DNA of 64,000 nt, taken from Vibrio sp. 99-8-1 (GTDB taxonomy: Bacteria > Pseudomonadota > Gammaproteobacteria > Enterobacterales > Vibrionaceae). The notes under the pieces are model-generated. The model worked only from the letters and a program-made list of their open reading frames with translations. It ran no database searches and was not told where the DNA came from. A program made the translations under genes and the position numbers. This document shows positions 46,480 to 56,353 of this stretch, in pieces; the first letter of the stretch is position 1, and the number at the start of each line of letters is the position of its first letter. The stretch is taken from NCBI RefSeq assembly GCF_013114595.1, contig NZ_VTXE01000028.1:1-64000 (forward strand), in the 5' to 3' direction.

Positions 46480-47751
46480 CTAAGCTGTCTCTTTTTTGAA
46501 CAGCTCCCTGAATACAGGGAAAATATCATCCACTGAACGAATGTTCTTCATTGCAAAGTTGTCGACACTCTGCTGTATTTTCTCATACTCGTGCCATAGC
46601 GATTGATGTGATCGCCGAGTGATCTCAATATAAGAATAATACTGGCATGTTGGTAGCAACTGGTCTGCCAGAAGGGTTCGACATTTAGGTGAATCATCTG
46701 CCCAGTTATCGCCATCAGACGCTTGGGCTGCGTAAATGTTCCACTCACCTGCGGGATAGCGATCTTCTACTATCTCATGCATCAATTTCAATGCACTAGA
46801 CACGATGGTGCCGCCGGTTTCTTGCGAATAGAAGAACTCATGTTCATCCACCTCTTTCGCTTGAGTATGGTGCCGGATAAATACCACTTCAACGTTTTCA
46901 TAGGTACGAGTGAGAAACATATATAAAAGTACATAGAATCGTTTGGCGATATCTTTAGTGGCCTGATCCATCGAGCCTGATACATCCATCAAACAGAACA
47001 TGACCGCTTGGCTAGAAGGAACAGGTCGTCTTTCATAGTTTTTAAAGCGCAGATCAAAACTGTCCAGAAACGGAACGCGTGCAATTTTATGTTTAAGTGC
47101 TTCTATCTCCTCTTTAATTCGCTTCTCTTCTAGTGGCACTGCTGGCTCACGCAGGGCAATGCTGGCGAGTTCTTCTTCTAACTCATGAAGCAGTCTTCGT
47201 TTACCTGCCGTCATTGCGGTACGTCTTGCCAATGACTGCTGCAATGAACGAACGATAGCGATATTGGAGGGGTTACCTGCGGTTTGGTAACCTGCTCGGG
47301 TCGTTTTCCATTCGGTAATTTTGTTTATCTGGTTCTTCTCAAGATTAGGTAGCTCCAAGTCTTCAAACAGGATGTCTAAATACTCATCTTTGGATATTTG
47401 AAAAACGAATTCGTCTTCACCTTCTCCGTCTTGGCTCGCTTCACCTTCACCAGAACCTGACCCTTCACCGCCTCCTTTAGGGCGCTCCATTTTATCGCCT
47501 TTAATAAATTGGTCGTTTCCTGGATGCACTCGCTCCCTAACCCCTCCTTGACCTTGGTGAAAGGTGGGCTCTTTTATGTCTCTATGCGGAATAGAGATGT
47601 CTTCGCCTGTTTCAGTATCGGTGATGGAACGACGGTTTACCGCATCAGCTACCGACTCCTTGATCTGATCTTTATGGCGTCGCATAAAGCGCTGTCGATT
47701 TACAGTGCTTTTGTTCTTACCATTCAATCTTCTGTCTATAAATTGCGCCAT
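46480..47751 (-). CDS. yeaH: YeaH/YhbH-family VWA-like protein
   Basis: A 423-residue DUF444 protein. The start [22 protein letters not shown] at 47751 has AAGGAG upstream and matches the family; the longer frame to 47832 has no such support. A von Willebrand-like MIDAS motif DVSGSMDQ and a central acidic-Gly-rich segment ([20 protein letters not shown]) are visible. It works with the YeaG kinase in nitrogen starvation and stress in E. coli. Sits 94 bp after yeaG. Confidence 0.93.
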   Translation of the reverse strand: MAQFIDRRLNGKNKSTVNRQRFMRRHKDQIKESVADAVNRRSITDTETGEDISIPHRDIKEPTFHQGQGGVRERVHPGNDQFIKGDKMERPKGGGEGSGSGEGEASQDGEGEDEFVFQISKDEYLDILFEDLELPNLEKNQINKITEWKTTRAGYQTAGNPSNIAIVRSLQQSLARRTAMTAGKRRLLHELEEELASIALREPAVPLEEKRIKEEIEALKHKIARVPFLDSFDLRFKNYERRPVPSSQAVMFCLMDVSGSMDQATKDIAKRFYVLLYMFLTRTYENVEVVFIRHHTQAKEVDEHEFFYSQETGGTIVSSALKLMHEIVEDRYPAGEWNIYAAQASDGDNWADDSPKCRTLLADQLLPTCQYYSYIEITRRSHQSLWHEYEKIQQSVDNFAMKNIRSVDDIFPVFRELFKKETA

Positions 47752-47845
47752 GAGTAACTCCTTGTATACGCCACAGAGTTGTATTCGCTGCCATGGGGAA
47801 ATTGATCGGTAGCGAATACATTGCTCACACAATAAGCGTCAAGCA

Positions 47846-49780
47846 TTAAGAGGACTTGCGTACTCGCAAGTACCACTCTGACAGCAATCTAACTTGTTTC
47901 TTGGTGTAGCCTTTTTCCATCATACGAGCGACAAAATCATCGTGTTTTTTCTGGTCGTCTGTTGACGTTTTGGCGTTGAATGAAATAACCGGTAGTAACT
48001 CCTCGGTATTGGAGAACATTTTCTTCTCAATGACCGTGCGCAGTTTCTCATAACTGGTCCATAATGGATTACGCCCTTTGTTGCTTGCGCGAGCACGCAG
48101 TACAAAGTTAACAATTTCATTACGGAAGTCTTTTGGATTACTGATTCCCGCTGGTTTTTCAATTTTCTCGAGTTCACTGTTAAGTGCAGAACGATCAAAT
48201 AGTTGTCCTGTTTCTGGGTCTCGATACTCTTGATCTTGAATCCAGAAATCTGCGTATGTGACATAGCGGTCAAATATGTTTTGACCATATTCAGAGTAGG
48301 ATTCTAAATAAGCAGTTTGAATTTCTTTACCTATAAATTCGATGTATTTAGGAACAAGATAGCCTTTTAGGAACTCTAGATATTTTTCTGCAACATCTTG
48401 TGGGAACTGTTCACGTTCAACTTGTTGTTCAATCACGTAGAACAGATGAACAGGGTTTGCGGCAACTTCGGTTTGGTCAAAATTAAATACCCGAGACAGA
48501 ATCTTAAATGCGAAACGGGTAGATAGACCTGACATGCCTTCATCCACACCCGCGAAATCGCGGTATTCTTGATAGCTTTTCGCTTTAGGATCCGTGTCTT
48601 TCAAGGTCTCTCCATCGTACACTCTCATTTTAGAGAACAGCGATGAGTTTTCAGGGTCTTTGATACGGGACAAAATACTAAACTGAGCAAGCATATCTAA
48701 TGTGCTTGGTGAGCAAGGTGCTTTGGATAGTTCACTGTGCTCCAACAGTTTCTGGTAAATCTTCACTTCTTCAGAAACGCGTAGGCAGTAAGGTACTTTC
48801 ACAATATATACCCGGTCAAGAAATGCTTCGTTGTTCTTATTGTTGCGGAATGACTGCCACTCAGATTCGTTGGAGTGAGCTAAAATCATGCCATCAAAAG
48901 GCAGTGCAGATAGCCCTTCAGTACCATTAAAGTTCCCTTCTTGAGTCGCGGTCAAAAGAGGGTGAAGTACTTTGATAGGAGCTTTGAACATCTCCACAAA
49001 TTCCATTAAACCTTGGTTTGCTTTACATAGTGCACCAGAGTAGCTGTAGGCGTCAGGGTCATCTTGAGAGAAGTGCTCTAGCTGACGAATATCTACTTTA
49101 CCGACTAGGGAAGAGATATCTTGGTTATTTTCGTCTCCCGGTTCAGTTTTAGCTACCGCAAGTTGGTCAAGAATGGATGGTCGTACTTTGACCACTTTGA
49201 ATTTGGTAACGTCACCACCAAATTCGTGTAGACGCTTCGCTGCCCATGGAGACATGATTGAACGAAGGTAACGAGCTTCAATGCCATACTCTTTCTTCAA
49301 TAGGTTGGCATCTTCTGCAACATCAAACAGACAGAATGGATGATCGTTAACTGGGCTGCGTTCTCCATTAGCTGACAGAACGTAAATGGGCATTTTTTCC
49401 ATCAGGCTTTTAAGCTTTTCTGCAATTGATGATTTACCACCACCAACAGGGCCTAATAAATAGAGAATTTGTTTACGCTCTTCAAGCCCTTGGGCAGCGT
49501 GTTTTAGATAAGATACTATCTGTTCAATAGCTTCTTCCATCCCGTAAAAATCTTGAAATGTTTTATATCGAGATATTACGCGGTTGGAAAAAATACGACT
49601 AAGTCGAGGATCATGAGCTGTATCAACAACTTCAGGTTCACCAATGGCGAGTAGTAAGCGTTCTGCTGCATTGGCGTATGCACTTTTATCTTTTTGGCAT
49701 AGCGTCAAAAAATCCTGTAATGATAGCTCTTCATCCTTGGCTGCTTCATAGCGTGCCTGATAGTGGTCAAAAATACTCAT
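47846..49780 (-). CDS. yeaG: PrkA-family protein kinase YeaG
   Basis: A 644-residue AAA+-type serine kinase. Walker A is LGPVGGGKSSIAEKL, followed by MPIYVLSANGERSPVNDHPF and the C-terminal PrkA kinase domain. Length matches E. coli YeaG (644). GAGGGG precedes ATG 49780. It leads the yeaG-yeaH-ycgB operon, which is RpoS-dependent in E. coli. A region of 303 bp (49781-50083) separates it from the divergent OmpV-like gene. Confidence 0.95.
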   Translation of the reverse strand: MSIFDHYQARYEAAKDEELSLQDFLTLCQKDKSAYANAAERLLLAIGEPEVVDTAHDPRLSRIFSNRVISRYKTFQDFYGMEEAIEQIVSYLKHAAQGLEERKQILYLLGPVGGGKSSIAEKLKSLMEKMPIYVLSANGERSPVNDHPFCLFDVAEDANLLKKEYGIEARYLRSIMSPWAAKRLHEFGGDVTKFKVVKVRPSILDQLAVAKTEPGDENNQDISSLVGKVDIRQLEHFSQDDPDAYSYSGALCKANQGLMEFVEMFKAPIKVLHPLLTATQEGNFNGTEGLSALPFDGMILAHSNESEWQSFRNNKNNEAFLDRVYIVKVPYCLRVSEEVKIYQKLLEHSELSKAPCSPSTLDMLAQFSILSRIKDPENSSLFSKMRVYDGETLKDTDPKAKSYQEYRDFAGVDEGMSGLSTRFAFKILSRVFNFDQTEVAANPVHLFYVIEQQVEREQFPQDVAEKYLEFLKGYLVPKYIEFIGKEIQTAYLESYSEYGQNIFDRYVTYADFWIQDQEYRDPETGQLFDRSALNSELEKIEKPAGISNPKDFRNEIVNFVLRARASNKGRNPLWTSYEKLRTVIEKKMFSNTEELLPVISFNAKTSTDDQKKHDDFVARMMEKGYTKKQVRLLSEWYLRVRKSS

Positions 49781-50083
49781 GTTGAAACCCCTCTAAACCG
49801 TCAAACTGACTACCGAGAAAATTACTATTCCTTCACTTTTTAAGACTAGACAGGTTTTCCAGATTTTGCTTAACAATTATGTATTTATTTCTTCTTTTTT
49901 AACAAAATAACTGGTGAATAATATGCATATTCAATGGATTTTTGTGCATATATTTTGTTTTTGAATTAATTGGCAATCGAATTATTGACAATCTAGATGG
50001 CAGTTAGAGAAATAATTTGTTGCTGAATAAAACAGTGTTCGATATGATTGCGGACATAACATGTTAATTCTTAATACAAGTAA
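49781..50083. other. Divergent region yeaG / ompV-like gene
   Basis: AT-rich 303-bp region. It holds a -35-like TTGACA at 49985-49990 and a split ATATGCA/TGCATAT repeat (49921-49927, 49945-49951). I see no gene and no firm promoter pair. Confidence 0.4.
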
Positions 50084-50836
50084 ATGATGAATAAAAAAAT
50101 TTTAGCGATCTTGCCTGTTATTTTATCTACGTCAGCGCTTTCTGCACCTTCACCCTGGTCAATAGGTGTTGGGGCGGCATACTCACCAGAGGTTTATAAA
50201 GGGACTCCGTCAAGCCGAGTGGTCATTCCAATTGTGGGTTATGAAGGTGAACACTTTTTTATGAGAGGGTTTAGCGCCGGTTATCGAATTAACCCGGCAG
50301 GCTCGACACATAATCTGGTTATGCGATTAGTGTATGACCCGCGTTCGTTTAAACCAAGCGACTCTAGCATTGCAGCAATGAAGAAACTTGATAAACGTGA
50401 ATCGACCGTGATGGGGGGAATAAGCTACCAATACCTATCACCAATCGGGCTGTTTGAAACCGGTGTTGGAACGGATATTGGTAACAAGCACAACGGTTTG
50501 TATGCAGAAGCCGCTTGGCGATTACCATACCGTACGCCGACTTGGGGTATCACACCATCTATTGGCTACTCATATAATGATGAAAAGCTAAATGCGCATT
50601 TATACGGGGTCAGTAAAGAAGAGTCAGCGAGAACAGGTGGTGAAATTGCCGCGTTTGATCCTAGCTGGGATGGTCATTACTTTGCCGGCTTGAGTGGTTA
50701 CTTAATGCTGATGGACAATTTTATGGTTAATGCTGGTGTGCGTTATACCAATATTGAAGGGGACTTAGAAGATAGCCCTATCCTTGATGGCACAGTGTCG
50801 ATAACCGCTAATGTTGGCGTTGTCTATATGTTCTAA
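50084..50836 (+). CDS. MipA/OmpV-family outer-membrane protein
   Basis: A 250-residue protein with signal peptide (about 1-20, cleavage near ALSA) and alternating beta strands ending in an aromatic C-terminus (GVVYMF), the signature of an outer-membrane barrel. SIGVGAAYSPEVYKGTPSSRVVIP at the N-terminus and GISYQYLSPIG are MipA/OmpV blocks. V. cholerae OmpV is a member; MipA in E. coli scaffolds MltA and PBP1b. ATG 50087 is an alternative start. No strong ribosome site is seen. It ends with a dispersed repeat and a terminator. Confidence 0.85.
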   Translation: MMNKKILAILPVILSTSALSAPSPWSIGVGAAYSPEVYKGTPSSRVVIPIVGYEGEHFFMRGFSAGYRINPAGSTHNLVMRLVYDPRSFKPSDSSIAAMKKLDKRESTVMGGISYQYLSPIGLFETGVGTDIGNKHNGLYAEAAWRLPYRTPTWGITPSIGYSYNDEKLNAHLYGVSKEESARTGGEIAAFDPSWDGHYFAGLSGYLMLMDNFMVNAGVRYTNIEGDLEDSPILDGTVSITANVGVVYMF

Positions 50837-50849
50837 CGGATGACTAAAA

Positions 50850-50861
50850 GGTCAACAGACC
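50850..50861. repeat. GGTCAACAGACC repeat, copy 3
   Basis: The same 12-base core as at 25901-25918 and 26904-26915, 14 bp after the OmpV-like gene stop and directly before its terminator. Confidence 0.65.
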
Positions 50862-50866
50862 CTTGC

Positions 50867-50889
50867 AAAGGCGGCATTGTCGCCTTTTT
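50867..50889 (+). terminator. Intrinsic terminator of the ompV-like gene
   Basis: AAAGGCG / CGCCTTT around a seven-base loop, with five T. The rest of the 402-bp gap to cheV (50890-51238) shows only an ATTACG/CGTAAT repeat near 51167 and no gene. Confidence 0.85.
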
Positions 50890-51238
50890 CTTATTCAACT
50901 GTCGCTATATTCTCTATTTTTACTCTCCAACGTAGTCGCTATCTCATCTTCGATACCAATGCAAAACGGAGTGCTGATACCTTAGCGTGTCAGTCAAATG
51001 CTTGTTTTACGTTGTCTATTCATATTCAGCGGAAGAAGCAATTAAGGTTAACTCATTGTTGTGTTGGCGGGTGAGTTTTTACCTGCCTGATGTCAAAGTC
51101 GCTCTTGTTGAACCTAGCTTATTAAGGCCACTTAGGTATATTATACTGTTCTTATACAGATAAAGTATTACGTCTGGTATTCAACGGTAGGCGTAATGTT
51201 GTATTAATTTAACTGTAAATTTAAATGAGAAGAGAGCC

Positions 51239-52165
51239 ATGACAAGCAACGTTTTACTTGAGTCAGGTACCAATGAGCTGGAGATTGCTGAGTTCCAACT
51301 GGTGAAAGTCCTTCCTGATGGAAGCAAAAAAATAAACCACTACGGCATTAATGTTGCGAAAGTTCGCGAAGTTATTCGTTTTCCTGAACTGACGGATTAC
51401 CCTAAGGGTGATGAGCATGTTATAGGGGTTTTTAAGTCTAGAGGGAAAGTGACTCCTCTAATACACTTGGCCAAGTGGCTTAAGCTCTCAGATATAGTGC
51501 CATCTAAAGACCAGTTCGCAATTGTTACCGACTTTAATGGCGTGACAAACGCGTTTTTGATTGACTCAATAAATCGAATTCACCGAGTCTCTTGGTCAGA
51601 TTTAGAGCCAGCAACGGATATTTCACTGGCTGGAGAAGACACCTGTATTGTTGCCTCGGTAAATATTGAAGATCACCTAGTGTTCATTTTGGATTTTGAG
51701 AAAGTCATTGCTGATATGAACTCAGATATCAATATGGGACGCTATGACCTTACTCTAGACAATAATATTGATTTATCTAATAACCGTAAGCGTCTGCGCT
51801 CTGCTCATACGATTCTTCTGGCAGACGATTCTCGATTTATCTTAGAGCAGTTACAGTCTGTTATTGTTGGGGCAGGTTATCAAGTTATTGCTGTACCTGA
51901 CGGAGAACAAGCACTTGACGTGTTCAATACCAGTCAGCAAAAAGTGAGTGTTATCGTTTCGGATGTTGAAATGCCGAAGATGGATGGCTTACACCTGTGT
52001 AAACGTGTAACGTCTGATCCCAATGCTGTCCCTGTTATTATATTCTCTTCTACAATGACGAAAGAGAACAGGGCCAAAGCTTTTGAAGTTGGTGCGTCGG
52101 AAACGTTAACCAAGCCTGAAATTCACCGCCTGATACCACTGCTCGATAGTCTTCTTATAGATTAA
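51239..52165 (+). CDS. cheV: CheV chemotaxis coupling protein
   Basis: A 308-residue CheW-like domain (about 15-165: VAKVREVIRFPELTDYPKG, VIGVFKSRGKVTPLIHLAKWL) fused to a CheY-like receiver (about 185-305) with phosphoacceptor D in VSDVEMPKMDG and lysine in ETLTKPEI. It couples receptors to CheA and adapts the array by phosphorylation. GAGAAGAGAG precedes the start. It is a single gene. No intrinsic terminator is seen before the eut leader. Confidence 0.95.
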   Translation: MTSNVLLESGTNELEIAEFQLVKVLPDGSKKINHYGINVAKVREVIRFPELTDYPKGDEHVIGVFKSRGKVTPLIHLAKWLKLSDIVPSKDQFAIVTDFNGVTNAFLIDSINRIHRVSWSDLEPATDISLAGEDTCIVASVNIEDHLVFILDFEKVIADMNSDINMGRYDLTLDNNIDLSNNRKRLRSAHTILLADDSRFILEQLQSVIVGAGYQVIAVPDGEQALDVFNTSQQKVSVIVSDVEMPKMDGLHLCKRVTSDPNAVPVIIFSSTMTKENRAKAFEVGASETLTKPEIHRLIPLLDSLLID

Positions 52166-52632
52166 TGCTATTCTAAATATAACTTGTTTTTTATTGCGAT
52201 ATTCCCTTGCTATAGAGAACAAGTTATTAATTGGTGGTATCGTTTCCATCTATTGCTATTACTATATTCTTTCTATTTATTATTCTAGACTATTTATTGT
52301 TATTCTATATAGCCAAGTTCCAGTTTGCGTTAAAACAAAACACAATAGATTTACATCCTCGACGTATAAGTTCTTATCATTAACTCCTCTCAATAGAATC
52401 CTGACAAGTTTTAATTATTTTGGATCTAAAATTAATTAAAACTTGCGCTACTTCACTGATAAAGAAAATTAATAAAAATCGGTAATAATATTAATAACAG
52501 CTATTTGTGATGAGATTCAATATATTGATTTATCGATGAATATGTGAATTATCTTTTGCGATTGTTATCACAATTTGATGTAAATTTAGGCGTTATGGTA
52601 ATAAAAAATAATCATAAATAGTGGGTAATGGC
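52166..52632 (+). promoter_or_regulatory. eut operon leader with two inverted-repeat pairs
   Basis: An AT-rich region of 467 bp between cheV and eutS. Pair 1: ATAACTTGTT (52179-52188) with AACAAGTTAT (52218-52227), perfect 10-bp arms. Pair 2: CAAGTTTTAATTA (52405-52417) with TAATTAAAACTTG (52433-52445), perfect 13-bp arms. Both share a CAAGTT half-site followed by AT-rich sequence. A weak CRP-like TGTGA-N6-TCAAT lies at 52506. No firm -10/-35 and no cobalamin riboswitch are recognised. The short open frame at 52194-52439 is not supported as a gene. Confidence 0.5.
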
Positions 52633-52986
52633 ATGAGCCATGAGTTTGGCGAACCAATTGATAGAGTTGTACAGGAATACGTTCCCGGTAAGCAGATCAC
52701 GCTTGCGCATATGGTAGCAAATCCAACAGAGGAGTTGTGTGAACGAATTGGTGTAGCTCACAAAGAAGCGATTGGTATTCTCACCCTCACTCCCGGTGAA
52801 ACCGCTATCATAGCAGGTGATGTAGCAACAAAGTCTGCTGACGTAGGAATTGGCTTTCTTGATAGGTTTTCAGGGTCATTAGTCATTACCGGGTCTGTAG
52901 GCTCAGTAAGTGTGGCGCTAGATGAGGTACTGAGAACACTAGATAAAGACCTTGGTTATACAGCATGTCAGGCCACTAGAACATGA
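52633..52986 (+). CDS. eutS: EutS, bent BMC hexamer shell protein
   Basis: A 117-residue shell protein of the ethanolamine microcompartment. The body [59 protein letters not shown] is characteristic of EutS, whose hexamers are bent. ATG 52633 fits the family length (111 in E. coli); GTG 52621 gives twelve more residues. Stop overlaps eutP by four bases. Confidence 0.95.
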   Translation: MSHEFGEPIDRVVQEYVPGKQITLAHMVANPTEELCERIGVAHKEAIGILTLTPGETAIIAGDVATKSADVGIGFLDRFSGSLVITGSVGSVSVALDEVLRTLDKDLGYTACQATRT

Positions 52987-53453
52987 GTGCTGAAATACCA
53001 GAAATACTTCCAGCAAGCTTTGCTGTAATAGGAGAAGTTGACGCAGGAAAGTCTGCATTAATCACTCGCTTAGTTAATCCCGAAGGTAATCAACGAAAAA
53101 CGCAAGCTCCAATATACTATCCTGGAAGTGTTATCGACACTCCGGGTGAATATGTTGATAACCGAGCTTGGAACGGGCCGCTTCTCTCTACCATTTCTAC
53201 CGTTAATACGATTGTTTATTTGCAACCTGCCAATGCGCAACATTTTTCTGCCCCTTCAGGTTTATTACGCGTTTATCCAAATAAAAAATTAATTGGTGTT
53301 ATTAGTAAAGTTGATATTGATGATGCCAATATTGAACGCGCAGAAAAACTGTTGGAAACAAATGGTATTCAAGGTCCATATTTTTATACCTCTATACACG
53401 ATGATAATTCTATTAATAAGTTGCGAACATTTTTGTGCAGCTTCAATAAATAA
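52983..53453 (+). CDS. eutP: EutP, P-loop acetate kinase
   Basis: A 156-residue P-loop protein with Walker [12 protein letters not shown] and the switch-like PGEYVDN. It has acetate kinase activity in Salmonella, turning acetyl phosphate to acetate and ATP. The ATGA overlap couples it to eutS. Confidence 0.93.
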   Translation: MSAEIPEILPASFAVIGEVDAGKSALITRLVNPEGNQRKTQAPIYYPGSVIDTPGEYVDNRAWNGPLLSTISTVNTIVYLQPANAQHFSAPSGLLRVYPNKKLIGVISKVDIDDANIERAEKLLETNGIQGPYFYTSIHDDNSINKLRTFLCSFNK

Positions 53454-53492
53454 CAACTTACCTTAGTTACAAAGGAAAGTAGGGTGAAATTA

Positions 53493-54203
53493 ATGAAAAA
53501 GTTAATTACAGCAACGGATGTACGTGAATATAAAGCTCAGGGAACAACCCAAATTGTGGCCAAACCATGCGGTACTATTATTACTCCGGAAGCCTACGAT
53601 GTTGCAAAGGTGTTAGGGGTTTCTTTTATTGTTGATGATGTTATCGATAAGGCTGAGAAAAAAGAACCTTCTACCACGGTTGAAAAATTAAATTCATCAA
53701 GTGAGATGGTAAATAATCCCGCATTAAATCAAATCAAAGATGAGATCCGTTCACGAATTGGCAAGAGTGTTGATAGCTCACTGATTGATTCACTTATTCA
53801 GAAAGCACTGGCGGATTTCGATCATAAAGCTCCGACTTGTCCAAGACAGATTAACGATGATGGTATCGTGTTAGTCCGCGGCAATAGCGTTGAGCTTGAA
53901 ACATTTGATGGTGCTCCCGGTAAGAACATCGGCCTAACCGATGTAATCGGTCCTGAGCAAAACAGCACGTTAGGTGTTGGTTACATGGGTTGGGAGAAAG
54001 CTTTCTTCCCGTGGACGCTTAATTACGATGAAGTTGACGTTATCTTAGAAGGTGAACTGCATATTAAAACCGCGTCCGGTACCACTATTGGTAAACCGGG
54101 AGACGTTATTTTTATACCAAAAGGTAGCGATATTGAGTTTGGTACACCAACTCATGTTCGTTTTGTCTATGTTGCATACCCTGCAGATTGGTCGGATCAA
54201 TAG
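53493..54203 (+). CDS. eutQ: EutQ, cupin acetate kinase
   Basis: A 236-residue protein; the C-terminal cupin (about 130-236: DEVDVILEGELHIKTASG, GKPGDVIFIPKGSDIEF) catalyses acetate kinase activity in Salmonella. The N-terminal MKKLITATDVRE is typical, so ATG 53493 is chosen over GTG 53484. The N-terminal half is divergent between species. It follows eutP by 39 bp. Confidence 0.92.
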   Translation: MKKLITATDVREYKAQGTTQIVAKPCGTIITPEAYDVAKVLGVSFIVDDVIDKAEKKEPSTTVEKLNSSSEMVNNPALNQIKDEIRSRIGKSVDSSLIDSLIQKALADFDHKAPTCPRQINDDGIVLVRGNSVELETFDGAPGKNIGLTDVIGPEQNSTLGVGYMGWEKAFFPWTLNYDEVDVILEGELHIKTASGTTIGKPGDVIFIPKGSDIEFGTPTHVRFVYVAYPADWSDQ

Positions 54204-54211
54204 GTGCCATA

Positions 54212-55018
54212 GTGAGTACTTTCATCACTGAAGACTATTTACGTGATAAATATGGTTTGGCTTTCGGTAGTGAAGTTCAGCTTCCAGAAGGTTGCCGTTT
54301 AACACCTTCAGCCCAAGCTCTGTTGTCGGAAAGAAAAATAGCCATTCGATACATTAATGAGCAGGGTGAAGTGTTTGTTGCCGATAAAGACGGCAGTGCG
54401 ACCAATAAGGTGCATCCGTTAAAAACCAACAATCAACGCCCAAGCAATGGTTGTTGGGCATGTGGTAGTGATGTTGAGAAAAAACCTTCTTTTATGACTC
54501 ATCTTAACGATGAAGTCTTAGTGCCTAAGAACCATCCAAGAATTGCTCTAAGAGGCAAAATTGACAGCGTGATCTGTCAATGTGTGGAAGTTCAGTGCTT
54601 ACTTGAAGATCAACCGCCATTCATTGTGCATGCCATGTCGGATATTCGTTCTTACTTCGGCCAGATATTACAAGCGGAAGTGATGGAACAACCACTACCT
54701 CTCCCTTCATTTGGTGACATCGATTCTGAAACTATTCATCAGTGGTCTCATAACCCTTTGAAATATTTAGGTTATGACCATATGTTGCCGGATGCTAAAT
54801 TTGGTTTAAAAGTCGCTAAATTAAATACCTTAAGAGCGACAACCCGTGAGCTTGAGTTGGAAGCGAGTCGTCTATTTATTGACATTAGCATGCGTTTGGA
54901 ACGTGAAGACATTGTTGCTGGCTTAAATCGATTATCAAGTGCGATCTATGTGGTAATGATATTGGTTTGGCAGTGTCAGAATGGTCAGCAAAATGTGCTT
55001 GAGAGGTTAGTAAACTAG
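54212..55018 (+). CDS. eutT: EutT, ATP:cob(I)alamin adenosyltransferase
   Basis: A 268-residue corrinoid adenosyltransferase that makes the adenosylcobalamin cofactor of EutBC. N-terminal [26 protein letters not shown] and the downstream [19 protein letters not shown] match EutT. The metal motif reads H-X12-C-W-A-C; the first Cys of the CCxxC is Gly here. Start GTG 54212 fits the family; the frame from 54188 overlaps eutQ. It ends one base before eutD. Confidence 0.93.
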   Translation: MSTFITEDYLRDKYGLAFGSEVQLPEGCRLTPSAQALLSERKIAIRYINEQGEVFVADKDGSATNKVHPLKTNNQRPSNGCWACGSDVEKKPSFMTHLNDEVLVPKNHPRIALRGKIDSVICQCVEVQCLLEDQPPFIVHAMSDIRSYFGQILQAEVMEQPLPLPSFGDIDSETIHQWSHNPLKYLGYDHMLPDAKFGLKVAKLNTLRATTRELELEASRLFIDISMRLEREDIVAGLNRLSSAIYVVMILVWQCQNGQQNVLERLVN

Positions 55019-55019
55019 T

Positions 55020-55991
55020 ATGCAAATATTAGAACAATGTCGAGAAAAATGCCGTCAAGCACCCAAGAAAATCGTATTTCCTGATACCGATGATGTCAGG
55101 CTATTACATGCGGCTAATGAACTGAAACTGAGTGGGCTGGCAGAACCTATTCTTCTAGGCAATCCATTTATGCTGCGGGATAGATCCTATAAAGCTGGTA
55201 TTGCCATGCCGTGTTTAACAACCTTGGCACCTGAAACCGCAGGCTGTTTTGATGAAATGGTCAACATTTTTGTCGCTAAACAGCGCAAACCAATAACGGT
55301 AGAAGAAGCTCGTAAACAAGTTGCTAATCCATTGCAGTTTTCTGCCTTGATGGTTGATCAAGGATATGCTGACCTCTGCATTGCGGGAAACCTCGCGACC
55401 ACTGGCGATGTTATTCGTAGTGCGATTCGAGGTATTGGTGTGGCGCCTAACAGTAAAACCGTGTCTAGTTTTTTCCTTATGCTCTCTCCTGATGGTACAC
55501 GTACACACGCGTTTGCTGATGCAGGGGTGATTCCGCTACCAACAACAGAACAGTTGGCTGATATTGCCATTGATACGGCAAATAACTTTGAAAAATTAAC
55601 GGGGATTGAACCTCGGGTCGCGATGCTGTCGTTTTCCACCAAAGGCAGTGCATCTCATCCCGCCGTTAGTAAAGTATCCGATGCAACAGAATTAGTGAGA
55701 CAGCGCTGTCCAGATCTCATCATCGACGGCGAAGTTCAGTTCGATGCAGCGATAGAACCACGAGTCGCTGCACAAAAAATGCCCGATAGCCCGCTGGGTG
55801 GTCAGGCAAATGTATTTATATTTCCATCTCTAAGTGCTGGCAACATTGCTTATAAAGTCGCTCAGCGCTTAGGCGGATATATTGCTTTGGGACCGATGCT
55901 GCAAGGGTTAGCTAAACCTATGCATGATCTGTCTCGAGGCTGTAGCTCTGACGATATCGTAGATATCTCAGTCCTTACTTCTTGTATGTAA
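55020..55991 (+). CDS. eutD: EutD, phosphotransacetylase
   Basis: A 323-residue phosphotransacetylase that turns acetyl-CoA into acetyl phosphate and regenerates CoA in the compartment. Domain signs are [49 protein letters not shown] and [27 protein letters not shown]. It is short, lacking the N-terminal region of the housekeeping Pta, as expected for EutD. Confidence 0.94.
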   Translation: MQILEQCREKCRQAPKKIVFPDTDDVRLLHAANELKLSGLAEPILLGNPFMLRDRSYKAGIAMPCLTTLAPETAGCFDEMVNIFVAKQRKPITVEEARKQVANPLQFSALMVDQGYADLCIAGNLATTGDVIRSAIRGIGVAPNSKTVSSFFLMLSPDGTRTHAFADAGVIPLPTTEQLADIAIDTANNFEKLTGIEPRVAMLSFSTKGSASHPAVSKVSDATELVRQRCPDLIIDGEVQFDAAIEPRVAAQKMPDSPLGGQANVFIFPSLSAGNIAYKVAQRLGGYIALGPMLQGLAKPMHDLSRGCSSDDIVDISVLTSCM

Positions 55992-56020
55992 CTTATTTGA
56001 ACAACCTTAGGAGAATTCAA

Positions 56021-56317
56021 ATGGAAGCTCTAGGCATTATCGAAACAAAAGGTCTTACTGCATTAATCGAAGCATCTGATGCAATGGTTAAAGCAGCTCG
56101 TGTGGAACTGGTTGGCTATAAGCAAATTGGTTCTGGTCTTGTTACCGCTATGGTTCGTGGCGATGTGGCGGCTTGTAAAGCAGCAACGGATGCGGGTGCG
56201 GCAGCTGCTCAACGTTTAGGCGAAGTGGTTGCGGTTCATGTTATTCCTCGTCCACATGGTGATCTTGAAGCGATTTTCCCAATCTCTCAAGCACCTGCTC
56301 CAGCGGCGAAAAAATAA
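56021..56317 (+). CDS. eutM: EutM, BMC-domain hexamer shell protein (first copy)
   Basis: A 98-residue BMC shell protein. [26 protein letters not shown] and [21 protein letters not shown] are BMC hexamer blocks. The pore loop is QIGSGLVT, with Ser38 at the narrowest site. TAGGAG precedes ATG 56021. A C-terminal Ala-Pro tail (QAPAPAAKK) extends past the core. A second near-identical gene follows after 36 bp. Confidence 0.95.
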   Translation: MEALGIIETKGLTALIEASDAMVKAARVELVGYKQIGSGLVTAMVRGDVAACKAATDAGAAAAQRLGEVVAVHVIPRPHGDLEAIFPISQAPAPAAKK

Positions 56318-56353
56318 CGTCAGTATAACGATTTAATTTCTGAGGAAATGCTA

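Noticed and set aside
50877-51074. 65-residue frame after the ompV-like gene
   Set aside because: It starts inside the terminator and has no ribosome site or recognisable domain.
52194-52439. 81-residue open frame in the eut leader
   Set aside because: It begins with TTG without a ribosome site, is Ile/Tyr/Leu-rich from AT-rich DNA, and overlaps an inverted-repeat arm.
52166-52632. Cobalamin riboswitch for the eut operon
   Set aside because: EutT and EutBC use cobalamin, so I looked for one, but no B12-box-like element is visible.
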